Positions 1-12,003 are shown, counted from the first letter of the stretch. The stretch is 64,000 bases of DNA from Sipunculus nudus (GCA_026874595.1 CM049317.1:17161382-17225381); one strand, 5' to 3'. Notes: generated by a model from the letters alone, not told the origin. Program-made: numbers and translations.

Positions 1-113
1 AGAAATAGTTGTAACATGTAATATTCAAGAGCTGTCCTGAACTGAATATCAGAGAAAATATTTTTTTCTTAACTGGCTAAGCTCTGGTATTTTACCAAGA
101 AATAATTTTATGA

Positions 114-1135
114 CTAGAATATCAGCAGAAGCTGACAAAATCCCTCAGCCTAAAGAACAGTGTTTAGAGGTGGTAAAAGTAACAAGTACTAAATATCTGT
201 TCTCACATGGATGTATATCTGTACATGTCTCAGTTATAAATTTAAAATGGAGAGGTATGTACCATGATTCATAACAATTCACCAAATGCTTCCTGAAAAA
301 TAAGCTTCTATGTTTTATTCTATTATAAGCTCTGTGACCTTGAAAAGTAGGTCAAGGTCACCCATCTTCGAACTTGACCGAGATTTTGTCGATATACATC
401 TTCACCAAAGAAATAAAATTCCTATTGTGAATCCTTTTAGAGATATCCCGCTCACAAGGCCAAAGTTGAAAAATCAAAGAAAAATTCATTAAAATTCAGA
501 AATTGTAGGTGGCGCCCCCAAACTTGTGCAGCAGTTACAGATCATCAGTGCCTATGATCAAAGTAAGTATTGTGAAAATCCACCCAATGGTTCCTGAGAA
601 ATAAGCTTCTAAATGTTTTTTCTATAATCAGCTCTAAAACTTAGAAAAATAGGTCAAGGTCACCCATCTTCGAACTTGACTGAGATTTTGTCAATATACA
701 TCTTCACCGAAAAAATAAAATTCCTACGGTGAATTCTTTTAGAGATATCCCGCTCACAAGCCCAAAGTTGAAAAATCCGATAAAAATTCATAACAAATAA
801 GAAATTGTAGGTGGCACCACAAAACTTGTGTAGCAGGTACAGACTATCAGTCCCAATAATCATAGTAAGTTTTGTGAAAATCCAACAAATGGTTACTGAG
901 AAATAAGCATCTAAGTGTTTTTCTATAATCAGCTCTTAAATGTAGAAAAATAGGTCAAGGTCACCCATCTTCGAACTTGACCGAGATTTTGTCGATATAC
1001 ATCTTTACCGAGGAAATAAAATTCTGACGGTGAATTCTTTTCAAGATATCCCGCTCACAAGGTAAAAGTTAACGGACGCTGGACGGACAGCTTGGGTGAC
1101 GACAATAGCCCATCAGCCTAAGGGCTGAGGGCTAA
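114..1135 (-). mobile_element. Helentron-like element, family B (short copy)
   Basis: Read on the minus strand, the element starts near 1135 (TTTTTAGCCCTCAGCCC, then GGGCTATTGTC and GGACGG-type repeats). It ends at 114 with a stem-loop (GTCAGC...GCTGAT) followed by CTAG. Both ends match the larger family B copy at 53163-57601. The centre is a tandem array with a period of about 302 bp (equivalent points at 303, 605 and 907), each unit carrying TAGGTCAAGGTCACCC. A 3' hairpin plus CTAG and a repeat core are typical of non-autonomous Helitron/Helentron elements. No coding capacity is seen. The family name is my own label. Confidence 0.6.
303..1060. repeat. 302-bp tandem repeat (about 2.5 copies)
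   Basis: The core of the family B element. AAGCTTCTA, GCTCT and AGGTCAAGGTCACCCATCTTCGAACTTGAC recur at about 302-bp steps. Copies diverge by scattered substitutions and short indels, so the array is older than those near 63 kb. Two units contain GTAGGTGGCGCC or GTAGGTGGCACC, a variant of the palindrome seen elsewhere in this window. Confidence 0.8.
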
Positions 1136-2100
1136 AAAGGAAAAAAGCTCCTTCAGTAAAATGACAACCAACTAATGTTTTAGAATATTCTTGATTTGTA
1201 TTGCACAATATACATAACACACAAGACTGAAAGTGTCTACCATGATATTTCATGGCAAACTGCACTGGCCAAGTCCGGAATTATTAATAAGCATCATATT
1301 ACCTATATACCTGTCTTAAAAATAAGTTTTATTATGAAATTACATGATTTAGGGGGAACTATTCTTTGGTCTCTATAGTCAATTTGTCACCAAACACAAT
1401 TCCACCTGTTTCTTAATTTATATATTCCATCTGATATGAATATAAGTTAAAATTTTAAGTATGCATGTGTATTAAAGTCCCTGTTAAATAAGAAAGTGAG
1501 AGGCATAATATTGTTTTGGTGTGACTTTCATGTAAATGTTATTATTTTAAGTTTGTTGTTAGTAGGTAATCTGCAATTTAAAGTGTAAAATTAAATTGCC
1601 ATCCTGATAATAATGTTAATATATATCATTCAGTTTCACACAACTTTAACAGAACTACATTCCATGAAAAAAAAACTTTCTTTAAAAATTTAATAAATGT
1701 CTGATAAATATCATAATCAAAACGTTGTTGACAATTTTCTTTTGTTGTTGATTACAGTGATAATGTATTAAACAAATGCAAAAACTATTTGAATATAGCT
1801 TTACTATACAGACATAAATAACAGCTAGCTGGAGCAATGTGATATAGCCCATTCCTGTTTACATTTACTTAAGATATCGGAGAAATTCAGCACAGTTTAT
1901 ATTCACATTTTAAGCAATCTCTTTTTCAACTTTTCTTTTTTCTTATCCATATTTTCAACAGTTCAAACTGAGAGGGTCTGCTTTAGAATATGCAATATGT
2001 TTTACTCTAGTCATACAAGAGATTTCAAGGTGCTAATTTTGAGTGCACTTTAGTGAGCGTGTAAAGGGTTAAAGGCTCCTGATATAACCAATAAGTGTTA
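1136..2100. other. Intron 5 sequence, no gene seen
   Basis: AT-rich sequence inside the leftmost visible intron of the SH3BP5-like gene. Only short open frames without family resemblance occur, and no repeat structure is obvious. Confidence 0.5.
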
Positions 2101-2636
2101 CAGTCTGTTTCACCACCTGCTGTCCACCTGTTTTCTTTAGATAATTTTTTTTAAGTTTATATTTTCCAATTATTTCCTAGAAAACTACATTTTAAAGTGA
2201 CAACCTAATATGGCAATTAAGAATTTTACAATAAATACCCACATAATGTTCACAACATTTTAGTCTCTTCATAGTAATATGGCAGACATGATGTGAGCCC
2301 CATGAGGAACCATTTTTGTTTTAGCTGGTTATATTTTTTTTAGAGTATTTACATGACATTACCCAATCAGCAGCCGTCAATTGAGGCTGTTTTTGCATGT
2401 GACTAATGACCTTGACCGCCATAAGTGGGTCTGATATGTTGCAAAATATAAACTGATTCCTCATATTTTCAAGTAATTCTGCTTCTTAAATAAGGTGTAA
2501 GGTAGGTATTTATTTACTTGTTGAAAATTAAGTCCTTTAATCCACTACTCTACACTATAAATGTTTCCTTTGAAATGTAACTAATAAAAATTTTCATAGC
2601 AGAAAACAGGTGGACACGAGGGGATGAAACAGACTA
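2101..2636. mobile_element. TA-target MITE, copy A
   Basis: Imperfect terminal inverted repeats of about 30 bp: AGTCTGTTTCACC...CTGTCCACCTGTTTTC at the left and its reverse complement at the right (GAAAACAGGTGGACA...GAAACAGACTA). TA dinucleotides flank both ends (2099-2100, 2637-2638), as expected for Tc1/mariner-type insertion. The inner sequence AGTGACAACCTAATATGGCA and the right-end block are shared with the shorter copy at 21713-21944. It is non-coding and lies in intron 5, ending 13 bp from exon 5. Confidence 0.75.
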
Positions 2637-2649
2637 TAGTGTAGCTTAC

Positions 2650-2780
2650 TTAGATTTATTGATGGTTCTCTTAAGGTCTTTCTGCAGGCGTTTAACTTTC
2701 TGCTCAGCATCACTGAAGATCTTTGCTATTCGTTTGTGCTCGATCTCACTCTCCAAGCGTTCCTGCTCTGCTTCATTAAC
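2650..2780 (-). CDS. SH3BP5: SH3BP5-like, coding exon 5 (last in window)
   Basis: A 131-bp exon with acceptor TGATCAG before GTT and donor AA|GTAAGC, leaving phase 2. It encodes VNEAEQERLESEIEHKRIAK, then SDAEQKVKRLQKDLKRTINKS and the first two bases of a Lys codon. The final RAINKSK-like motif is strongly conserved and should be followed by PYFELK in the next exon. I found no exon with that continuation between 1 and 2640, so the C-terminal half (roughly 250 residues if the length is like the human protein) should lie beyond the left edge. The five exons together give about 196 in-frame codons with no stop, which argues for a working gene. Confidence 0.92.
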
Positions 2781-3134
2781 CTGATCACAAACGGAGAAAA
2801 GAAGAATTTTATGTAGAATGAATAAATACCAACAAAATATTTTCAAATTTTACTCCTATGGATATATATCTGGTGGTACTAGCATACAATTAACTACCGG
2901 TATTGTTATGTGATAGTCTATACAAGGGTCAAGGGATCAGGCACCATGTGACCCCTTAATTTCAGGCAAAATAGACTGGTTCCCCAGATAATAAATTATT
3001 TGTATAACTAAAAACATTGTCTCCTAAGGTATTTTGAGTCTTTTTCTTTCTCAGCTGTTGGAGTAGCTGACTCATTCGAGGCAAAGCAATTTTCAATAGG
3101 AACTGTTTCATCTTAATATCATCAAAACACATTA

Positions 3135-3686
3135 TAGTCTGTCCACCTGATTTTATCTGATTATCTCCACACAAGACAAACTTGACTATTAAAATATGTA
3201 CCAAATGCCTTGTTGACGTCTCTCATATTTATCTGTGGTTCATGGCATACCTAACAAGTGACCTTGTTTATCCTCCTTTGATATGGATATGAGGTAATAT
3301 GACGAAACAGTGAATCCCATATACAAGATGAACAGAATACAAGTCTCACTGTGAAACGGGGTCGGCAGGTCTTGATATTTAGTCACCCGAATATGGGTGC
3401 CTGTTTTGTGGTCACAGCTAATATGACGTCATTGCTGTTCTTTGCATTTCCAATTTCATAGATTGGTGACATGATGTCGCTACGAAACAGACTAGTTACT
3501 CATAAAATGGTTTTATATTGTTTACAGGAAAATGACATAAGGTAAGATATTATTTCCATGCTAGTTAATAATGCATTCTACTTAAAATTCTGCCCTTGGA
3601 GCAAAAAGTTTTTGGCGTTCTTTGACTCACAAAAAAATAACTGCCAAGAACCTGGTGGACAGGGGTGATGGAACAGACTATTACAA
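3135..3686. mobile_element. Possible TA-target MITE, copy C (diverged)
   Basis: The left end TAGTCTGTCCACCTG and right end GGTGGACAGGGG...GGAACAGACTA resemble the termini of the 2101-2636 MITE family. The interior is not clearly alignable by eye and the target site is not clean, so this may be two fragments rather than one element. It lies in intron 4. Confidence 0.35.
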
Positions 3687-4211
3687 GGAAATGTTTATAG
3701 TATTTTGAAGGGGGTTCATGTGCAGGATCCATACTCATCTAATAAAAATTCTAGGAATTTTCAAGGTTTTCTCCAAGCCTCAAAAGATTTTCTTCCAGGT
3801 CACAAATTAACTAAATATTAATGATAATATGGATATGCAACAGGGTCTGCTGGAGGCATAGGCAAGGTGAAACTATGTCCATTAGCACCTCCAGTGGCCA
3901 ATTCGAATGACTGAATAGTGTTAGTGCCACAGCCAATATCTCAAGCTACCGGGTGCTAGCAGCAAATATGGTAGATCTGAGGGTGGCTCATACTGATCTA
4001 CACCAAAATTTACTTTACATTCCAGGTTTATATAAAAATAAAAATTTCAAGGACCTGAAAAAGGGTATTCATTATATGAGTATTTTAAGGGTTTGAGGTT
4101 AAATACAAACCCTGCATGTGGTTAGCTTAAAATAACCATACATTTTGGCATCAGCTGTCATTTTAAATTATTTTGCTGACAGATGCAAGTAATGTAAGAC
4201 TTTTATTGTAC

Positions 4212-4373
4212 CTTTATTGTAGCATGGTTGAGCATCTCCTGCCAGGCTGGATCAAATGCTTGTCCCCGTTTAAAGAAGCCCTGCTCTGCCAGGTTTACCA
4301 TCTCCTTGGCTGCTGCTTGCTGACTGCAGGCTTTCTCAAACCTCAGTGCTGCAGTCTGGGTATCCAGCTGAGC
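4212..4373 (-). CDS. SH3BP5: SH3BP5-like, coding exon 4
   Basis: A 162-bp, 54-codon exon with acceptor CTCTTAG before GCT and donor AAG|GTACAA, phase 0 at both ends. It encodes AQLDTQTAALRFEKA, then AAKEMVNLAEQ, then DPAWQEMLNHAT. The last motif (D-AWQEMLNHAT) is almost invariant in SH3BP5 and SH3BP5L proteins, as is the AKE.V.LAEQ block before it, so this is the most diagnostic exon of the gene. In crystal structures of the human protein this part belongs to the antiparallel coiled-coil pair that contacts RAB11 (family knowledge, not shown here). Confidence 0.95.
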
Positions 4374-5104
4374 CTAAGAGAACACAGCAGAGATGCATTT
4401 TAAAAAGTCACTGAGTCTTCTCACCCTTTTGCAATGTTTTCTGAGCCTCCTGGCAAAACATACAGCAAGACAATGAAGTATATTCTTAAACTGTTCACAT
4501 AAAATGTGTATAAAAATTATTTACTACAAAAATTATACCGGTATTGTTAAGGAGGTAAGCACTCTAATATTTTATATTTCCGAGCACCTGCTGTATGCCC
4601 ATGTAAAATAACGACCATTCTACTTATAATCTGTCCATGGCTAGAGCATGAATGGAGTTTTTGGGATAGTTGTTTCCTGGAAATGAACTCTTTCCCTCTT
4701 TAGCCAGTACTTAATGAAAGAGAACAACATACCTTACTTAGACCAAAAGGGCAAAATGAGCCCCCTATCAATATGTAAACACTTTTTTTTTATAACTGCT
4801 ATAAATATTTTCAATATTTCCTGCATATATTTGGAGTGTTTACATTTTTCCAGCAGAGAAACACTAAAAAATTATGGGAAGAGGTACTATCACTGAATAC
4901 TCTTCTAAATATTTTTTTTCTTTCAGAAAAATCAAACACAAAGAAAAAATCAGGCATATGTCCAACATGTGTCACATACTGCTGGGTGTAATACAATATG
5001 TTTTGTACTCAAGAGTCTCAAGTAGGCAAATTAACACAAAGCCCAAGTATACAATTAATTATGCCATAATCATTATCCCTGTGGTTTAATATTTTTCACC
5101 TCAC

Positions 5105-5233
5105 CTCTTTTGCTTTCATTCTAGCTTCATAGTATGGCCGAGCCTTTTCAATGCACTGTCCCAGATTCTTTGAGAGTATGTTTAATTTCTGAGTGGATTC
5201 AGTGAGCATCTGCCTGAAACCAGCACGTGCTTC
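5105..5233 (-). CDS. SH3BP5: SH3BP5-like, coding exon 3
   Basis: A 129-bp, 43-codon exon with acceptor TTTTACAG and donor GTGAGG, phase 0 at both ends. It continues the coiled coil with an FRQMLTEST..LN segment and then KARPYYEARMKAKE. The (K/S)(A/K)(R/K)PY(Y/W)EAR motif is a hallmark of the SH3BP5 family, where it joins the first helix to the next within the RAB11-binding coiled-coil bundle. The exon is rich in Glu, Lys and Arg and lacks helix breakers apart from the conserved Pro of the PYYEAR motif. No frame damage is visible. Confidence 0.92.
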
Positions 5234-5945
5234 CTGTAAAAGCATAAAATACAGTTATTCATTATGTTGATCTGTTAAGAAATCTTCAAAATAATACAAA
5301 ATACCACTCTGTGTGTGTTGTATAAGATAAAGTTTCTGGGTCTTTTATTAAAGCAAAGATACAACACCATTATATGCCATGAGATGACAGATTTATAATT
5401 TTTTTACATGTATGTTACATTGAAATTCTTTCTGTGTATTCAAAACACATTTAAGGAAATAAAACTATATTTTAAAGAAGCCTGTACATAATAACTGGTT
5501 TAAATGAACTTAGACATGAATGAGATATGAGATATGAGATAAGAAGAGTCTTTATCAACTTTTATAATCAATACGATTTCTATCAACAGACTGTGAAAAT
5601 CAGTTAATTACATGCAAATAGGTGCAAAACACTCCCAAAAATGCCTATGATAGTATGCATTTTAAGATACATGTTGCTCTGTAAATGGTATACATGACCT
5701 TGAAGTACCTAAACCCAAGAGGGTTCTGATGCAATACTGGTTAGGTTTAACAATTTACCCAGAAAGATCACAGTTTTCAGCTTAGGACTATGTTCATTTT
5801 CTCTCTGAATACCATTGTTATTATGAGTAAATATCAAAATTACATCAGCCATGGGGTATAAATCCGCCAAATGATCACCTTTAGTGCAAATGACAATTTT
5901 ATTACACCAGACTCCTAAAGTAGTCCTAGGGGTGAAATTACTTAC

Positions 5946-6008
5946 ATCAAGCTGCAGTTCCAGTCTGTTGATTTCATTGGATGCCTTGTTAAGCTTCTCA
6001 AGCTCAAT
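5946..6008 (-). CDS. SH3BP5: SH3BP5-like, coding exon 2
   Basis: A 63-bp, 21-codon exon with a pyrimidine-rich acceptor (TGCTGTTTCAG) and a GTAAGT donor, phase 0 at both ends. It encodes ELEKLNKASNEINRLELQL plus flanking residues, the start of the first long helix of the SH3BP5 coiled-coil domain. In the human protein the corresponding segment directly follows the LDPR motif and has the same ELEKLN and EINR pattern. Heptad-like leucine spacing is visible. It joins exon 1 without a frame change across a 3961-bp intron that holds a minisatellite and a hAT MITE. Confidence 0.9.
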
Positions 6009-6261
6009 CTGAAACAGCAATATCAAGCAAGTGTATCGTACTCAAGATGACAGACTGGTACTATTACCAGACAGAACTCTAAGCAACACAAGCTGCAGCC
6101 TAGTTTAAGTCTTTATTGTCATATTAATAAAATGGTAATTTAATCAAACAAGGTTGATAAATGTATGCATACATGAAAAAAAAACTGTTTTAACATGTAG
6201 CATAGAACTAAAAATTAAAATTACTAAAAGCAACTAGCCAAAAAACAGGAAGACCCAAGCA

Positions 6262-6606
6262 ACATTTAGGGAAATCCAAACAACATTTGAGGAAATCCTG
6301 ACAATATGGAGGGAAAACTTGAAGGGAAAATCCTGACCTCATGGAGGGAAATCCAGACAACATGGAGGGGAAATCCTGACATCATGGAGGGAAATCTGAG
6401 CAGCATCCAGAGTAAATCCTGACACCCTGGAGGGAAAATCCTGATGAGGAGGGAAATCCAAACGGCATTCAGAGGGAAATACTGACAACATGAAGGGAAA
6501 TCCTGGCAATATGGAGGAAAATCGAAATAGCATCCACAGGGAAATCCTGACAGCATGCATGGAAATCCCAATAAATCTGAAAGAAATCCTGACAACATGG
6601 ATGGAA
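6262..6606. repeat. Degenerate 21-24 bp minisatellite in intron 1
   Basis: About fifteen imperfect copies of a unit close to GGAAATCCTGACANCATGGAG, with frequent one- to three-base length changes. It produces long open frames on the minus strand, but these are repeat artefacts. The position inside intron 1 has no evident splice role. Confidence 0.8.
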
Positions 6607-6649
6607 ATGGAGAAATGGCAGAATTATTGACCAGTAAAAACACCATCCC

Positions 6650-7675
6650 ATTTCAATATTTTACCAATAAAGAAATATGAATATATATATAGGTCACTGA
6701 AAATACAAAGGGCAAAAACAGGTTACACATACATGTATGCATCACAAGGTATGAACAGGAAATGACAATTTATATATGTAACTTATCATATTTTCAGGGA
6801 GTAAGACTTGTTTTTCTAACTTACTGTAAATGAGGTATGGTAAAGGTTTAACTCTAATTCCTGTGACGACAGTTGGGGAGGTCACCTGGCTCTCAATCAA
6901 ACAACCACAGTAACACATAATGTGACATCTGATCTTTGAAAGTGAGAATGCTGCATGCTATACACTCTGTGGTGAAAAGTGAAAGCAAAGACAGCATCAT
7001 GTGAGGCTAGGATAGGTTTTCATAGTAAATCTATCACATATCCATAATATCTGACATCTGCTGAGGGGCCACCATGTACAGCTGGATTTATATTGTAAAC
7101 ACAATGTGACCAGATTACTTACAAGTCAACACTTACAGCAAACTACTATTATATGGTAATTTAATTATTAATGTACTTTAACATAAAATTTTAAAATATG
7201 TATGTTCATGCTTGTTATATGGTGACACTAATGTAGCTTAATGTCTTACTTGTTTAATGGTACATAATCACTTGCAATAATATATGTGTATTATCTCGCA
7301 CTATTTGTACATTTTGGCTGAAACGTTTCCCACCAAACTATCCCCGCACATGGGCTTAATATCTCCACTGCACGTTTTATACTTGATTATGGTTCTGTGT
7401 GTGAGTAAACACAATCCATGTGTGTCTGTTTACAATAACTAAATAGCTTCACTGGGGGTCTAATCTTAAGCATGAATGACAACCCCAAATTTCACATAGC
7501 AAGAAGAAACATGAAGGAAACACTGGTTTGAAGCTTAAAAAAATCTTGATAAATGAAGTTGTGCCGTATGTCCACCAGGTAATGTGTGTTATGTTTAGCA
7601 ACACTAATTGCGCCCAATACAAGCTTATTTCCACTAGTGTGCAGAAATAACCAAATAATTTTTTAACAAAGTATT
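6650..7675. other. Intron 1 sequence, nothing recognised
   Basis: AT-rich intronic sequence between the minisatellite and the hAT MITE. No coding exon, RNA gene or clear repeat was identified. Confidence 0.5.
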
Positions 7676-7683
7676 GGCCCAGA

Positions 7684-9101
7684 CAGGGTTGGGTTTTAGG
7701 CTGCCCAAACCTGTTTTCAGCAGGGCAGAGCCTAAAACCTGCCTTTAACTGCCTAAAATAAGTTATAACCTGCCTAACGCTGCCTTTAACTGCCTTAAAC
7801 CTTACATACCCTCACCTATGACTTGCAGTTTAACTTTGTTTAATTGTTACACAGCTAAATGCATGAAAGAAATATGCTCAACAAATCAAAGAGGAACACT
7901 TTAATTTAACTAAATAAATTAAACCATGATAAAAAAAGCATCAAATGAATACAACACTACTCAAGGTTTTCCTTATGAACACAGTTCTCTGACAGTTTTA
8001 GCTTGTATCCTCAAATCATGGTCTGAGGACTCCCACCTCCATTACTGCCAATTAATAAAAGAATGCTCATACTGTAAGCTAATATAACCAGATACTTTGG
8101 TTGGCTTTTTGATCACAAGGGATTAAATTTTGTTATATATATGCAAAAAAAAGTTTTCCAAAATTTTAAAAGTTGTTCCATTTACACAGATGAATAGCCC
8201 TGTATACTGTAGTCTCACATATATATCATGTATGTTTTGTATGCCTGTAGCTTCAAATGGCAAAAAGTAAATGTTTTAAATTATAACAGATCTTTTATGC
8301 TAGCCATAAACTAAAAATATGATAATAATTAATATCTTTTGCATCATCTGATGATAAACAAGGTTGTTTATTCCCTAAGCTAGGTCATCCTTTGTCAAAA
8401 TTTAAGATTTTGTGCACATACGTATTGTCTATATAATGAAGGGGCCCTGACTGCATCACTCAGTAAAAAGTTTGACTCAAGAACAGTTTTCAGGGCAAGG
8501 GCTTTGATTGCATCATCCCAGTCATGTATGACAGTTCACATGAACATCCTCTGGGACACAGCAGTGGGACTTTGTGTTTTATGTTTTGACCCAATCACCC
8601 TGAAAAATAGTAATTAACTGGCCTAATCAAGCATGGCCTCCCCCTCTGATTTCCTGCCTTACAAGAGGCATACTGGAGGCTCTGTTACTTACATCATTCC
8701 TGGTAGCAGGGCACTCATAAGCAAACCCAAAGGGTCCTGATAATGACATGACCTTGGCCAATGAAACCATGTGCCACACAAAAATGGTTTCATCCCAAGA
8801 AACCTATACAGGCTCTTTGAAGAATGCATGATACCAGCCAACAGGAAATCATGCATTACTGATACCTGAAACCTTCAAGAAGCCAAGCAAGGCATTGTAA
8901 CTGCATCACCCAAGCCAGTTTGTTAGTTTTATAGATCTTTAAGTCAAAATTTAATCTAATATAAGTTTTAGGCACTTTTGGTACCCAAAACCAGTCTAAA
9001 ACATGTTTTTTTTTTGTTTTTTTTTTGGGGGGGGGGGGGGTAGTTTTAACCAGGTTATAATCTATGGTTAAAACCTTCCTGACAAACACTTGCCAACCCT
9101 G
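7684..9101. mobile_element. hAT-type MITE, family 1 copy 1 (1418 bp)
   Basis: The ends CAGGGTTGG...CCAACCCTG are inverted, and the element is flanked by a perfect 8-bp target duplication GGCCCAGA (7676-7683 and 9102-9109). CAGGG-type ends with 8-bp duplications are the signature of hAT transposons. The sub-terminal regions are rich in GCCTAAAAC-like repeats. There is no transposase ORF, so it would depend on an autonomous relative. A second copy lies at 28099-29626. A poly-G run (9027-9040) interrupts the right sub-terminal region. It is inserted in SH3BP5 intron 1. Confidence 0.9.
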
Positions 9102-9109
9102 GGCCCAGA

Positions 9110-9969
9110 TACAATAATATTTGAAGGAGGACACTTTATTCTGTGTATATTTAATATGCACCTTGTATGTGAATAAGTCAGTTTCATTCACAGGAGTGGC
9201 AATGTCAATGGGCAGTTGTCACAAAGATACAAACTGATGTACATTACACTTAGGGCCCACATTTGTAAATACAATAAATTCAATAATAAAAAAAAATGAA
9301 AGAGTAAGTAATAATCAAACTCTCCACTTTGAAGTAGAAAAAACCTACACTGTTAATAAAACCAAAGACCTGATTTTCAATGATTACAGACAGTCTGAAT
9401 AATCTTTATTAATATTTAATACATTTACTTAAAATAACAATAGCGTAATTACAATAACACTGATCTCCAAAACATATGCATGCCATTATTGCTTGTTTTT
9501 TTTTTCCTCTTTGACATTGGATTTGCAGGTAGTTTGTGATATTTGACAATCATATTAACTAAATTTAATCTGAATAAACATGATATTTATATTTAACTTA
9601 ATAAAAAATTACTGAAAATTATATTTTATAATGAAAATGTATCATCGGCAATGTCAAATTCCTAGATTTAATATGACCCCGCCCACTTTTCATCACGTAA
9701 TCAATAATTTTTACATGATTAATAACGATATCAAACTATCAAAATTACCATAAAAACTCACAATTTCACCCTTTTCATAAATAGAGTTTAACGGGGTTTT
9801 CAGACATTCCTGAAAGCCTTTCATTCAGAGTTCAGCTTGACTGCCCCTGAAAGCAGAACGGAATCATTTGTGTTGAATGCGTCACTGATAGTTAGTGTTT
9901 GGTGAAAATACCCTGGCCTGTCACGTGTATATTTGTTTGTATATTATGAATAAACCTCAGAAACATTAC
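9110..9969. other. Intron 1, exon-1-proximal part
   Basis: AT-rich intron sequence up to the exon 1 donor. No gene or repeat could be supported. Confidence 0.5.
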
Positions 9970-10074
9970 CTGTACTCTTGGGTCGAGGACTTCTGAGGGT
10001 TGATCCAGTGTGTCTGCCGGCCCTGGCTCGTTGCTGGATTGCCCCGAACCAGGGACAACGGCAGCTTCTGCCAT
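9970..10074 (-). CDS. SH3BP5: SH3BP5-like, coding exon 1 (start codon)
   Basis: First coding exon, 35 codons, read leftward from the ATG at 10074-10072. That ATG has a strong context (A at -3, G at +4), and the open frame further upstream contains no other ATG. The exon begins MAEAAVVPG and ends LDPRVQ at a consensus donor (CAG then GTAATG) in phase 0. SH3BP5 family proteins (Sab in vertebrates, parcas in fly, REI-1 in worm) are mostly coiled-coil guanine nucleotide exchange factors for RAB11 and also contact mitochondria and JNK. The LDPR(I/V)Q segment just before the first coiled coil is characteristic of the family; the preceding 28 residues are low-complexity and not conserved. The assignment rests on the joined five exons rather than on this exon alone. 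SH3BP5 and SH3BP5L are vertebrate paralogues, so this is best read as the single invertebrate orthologue. Confidence 0.88.
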
Positions 10075-10420
10075 TTTGGATGCAGCAGCACAAACGCTCT
10101 TTCGCGCAGGAGACAAAATTAGCCAGCTGTCTGCTAGCTTCCGCTCCCAGGGAGTTGATGGGTGTCAATCATTTGTGATTATACACATGTATGCCCTGAA
10201 ATATAATACATAATCGCATGTAAACACAGATGAGGTCTAATGCCGTATATGTTATTTTTGTATATGACAAAATTAGCCAGCTGTCTGCTAGCTTCCGCTC
10301 CCAGGGAGTTGATGAGTGTCAATCATTTGTGATTATACACATATGTATGCCATGAAATATAATACATAATCGCAAGTAAACACAGATGAGGTCTAATGCC
10401 GTATATGCTATTTTTACATC
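10075..10420 (-). promoter_or_regulatory. 5' flank of SH3BP5-like gene with 152-bp tandem duplication
   Basis: The sequence directly upstream of the start codon is the least AT-rich part of the neighbourhood. It contains two adjacent, almost identical copies of a 152-bp block, 10112-10263 and 10264 to about 10416. The visible differences are a G/A change, a small indel in the TACACATGTATG stretch and a few single bases. Copy one starts 38 bp from the ATG, so the duplication very likely includes 5'UTR or core promoter. No TATA box is convincing. The transcription start is not determinable from the sequence. Confidence 0.55.
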
Positions 10421-10915
10421 GTGGTAAATTTAACGTTATGATGCAGGAAAAGAGAGAAAATCAAATATTACAGAAATGCAAACAAGATTTGTTTTAAATT
10501 TGTTTAGGCCTACTACTAAGCTTACCAATAGCTGCATGGTAGGCTATATTAAAAAAAAAACTAAATGTCAAACAGAAAAGCTTGATAATGGGCCTATTTG
10601 TAATTTGATTTTTCTTTAAAACAGCTTATATTTGAATAAATTTGCAGTTAAGTGTCAATGTTTTATGCTTAAAAAACCATGAATTGTAACCTTGGTAGGC
10701 CTACATACAGAACCAACATTTATATTGTCTTGCGAACAACAATTTATAAGCGTATCATTCGGCATAGGCCTACAGTATGCCCCGTTGTCTAATTTGTTAA
10801 TTCTATAGGTCTATAAATCCATTTAAAAACATTGAATTTTGGTTAAGCATGCTTTATTAATTAATTTGCTTGATCAATTTTGTTATAGGCATCTCCTTTA
10901 GGCTGTAGCATATAG

Positions 10916-10917
<2 letters not shown>

Positions 10918-10984
<67 letters not shown>
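10918..10984. repeat. (TA)n microsatellite
   Basis: Pure alternating TA run of about 67 bp, the first of four long TA arrays in the 10.9-12.6 kb stretch. Confidence 0.98.
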
Positions 10985-10986
<2 letters not shown>

Positions 10987-11695
10987 CCAACGTAGTGTTC
11001 AATTTTATATTGCTAACATGCACTTAATTTGCCCGCGTCTGCCACGTGCATTTCCCCTGTTAGCCAAATAAGTCAGGCCTGAACTGATATTTAATTATTT
11101 ATTTATACCGTTATAATAATAACAATAATAATATCAAGGCCAATGCAGGACTGCATATGTAGGCCTATATATATAGGCCTATATATAGGCATGTATATAT
11201 ATATGTGTGTGTGTGTGTATGTTTATATAAACATAATCATATTATATCATGTTATGTTATATTATATTAGGCCTATATTATTTTAAAATTATAATTATAA
11301 TTATAATTATGTTTTATTCCTAGTTAATGATATATGCCTAAATTAATAGTGTACCGGGTATGTGAAATAAAGGCAAGATGAAAACATGTATATCCATGGC
11401 ACCGATATATTCCTTTAAAGGCAGCTAGAGGTCTGAATTATATAGGGTCACTCAGATCTCGCACACACCTAACTGCTCGCCCCCGTTAGTCTCACTAAAA
11501 ACAGTACATAGACACATATATATTGTAAAGAAATATTTCGTTAACACGAACATATTTTCGGTTCCTCAGTTTTGAAAAAAAAAACTCAGAGAAACGATGT
11601 TGGGAAAAACGAATTTCTGCTGTACTTCATATGGTTGGTTTCCACCTTATAATTCGTTTAAACATTCGTTTCGCTGTGAACAGATATGTATATGA

Positions 11696-11700
<5 letters not shown>

Positions 11701-11768
<68 letters not shown>
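11701..11768. repeat. (TA)n microsatellite
   Basis: Pure TA run of about 68 bp. It generates an artefactual Tyr-Ile repeat ORF. Confidence 0.98.
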
Positions 11769-11769
<1 letters not shown>

Positions 11770-11901
11770 CATATCACTTAATAAGCCATATGCAGCGATA
11801 TATATGAACATGTATATATATATTGTCACATAGCGAAAATGGTATAGATACCCTCGCGAAACACGGAAAAAGTGAAAATCGCGAAATTTACCCCTCCATC
11901 C

Positions 11902-11903
<2 letters not shown>

Positions 11904-11958
<55 letters not shown>
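11904..11958. repeat. (GA)n microsatellite
   Basis: An uninterrupted AG/GA run of about 55 bp, purine-only on the plus strand. It generates an artefactual Arg-Glu repeat ORF. Confidence 0.98.
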
Positions 11959-11964
<6 letters not shown>

Positions 11965-12001
11965 TGGAGAGAGTTGGGGAGGCTGGTGCTCTTCCACGAT
12001 G

Positions 12002-12003
<2 letters not shown>

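Noticed and set aside
1-2640. Search for SH3BP5 exon 6 (PYFELK) on the minus strand
   Set aside because: No frame with this motif next to an acceptor was found; the exon is probably beyond the left edge.
6266-6646. 126-codon ORF on the minus strand with repeated FPS/GFP-like motifs
   Set aside because: Produced by the 21-24 bp minisatellite; three frames are open equally, as expected for a repeat.
9892-10116. SH3BP5 start extended upstream to 10116
   Set aside because: The codon there is TTG; the first ATG in frame is at 10074, in strong context.
10010-10213. Plus-strand ORFs opposite exon 1 of the SH3BP5-like gene
   Set aside because: Shadows of the GC-rich exon; the minus frame has a clear family match and splice sites.
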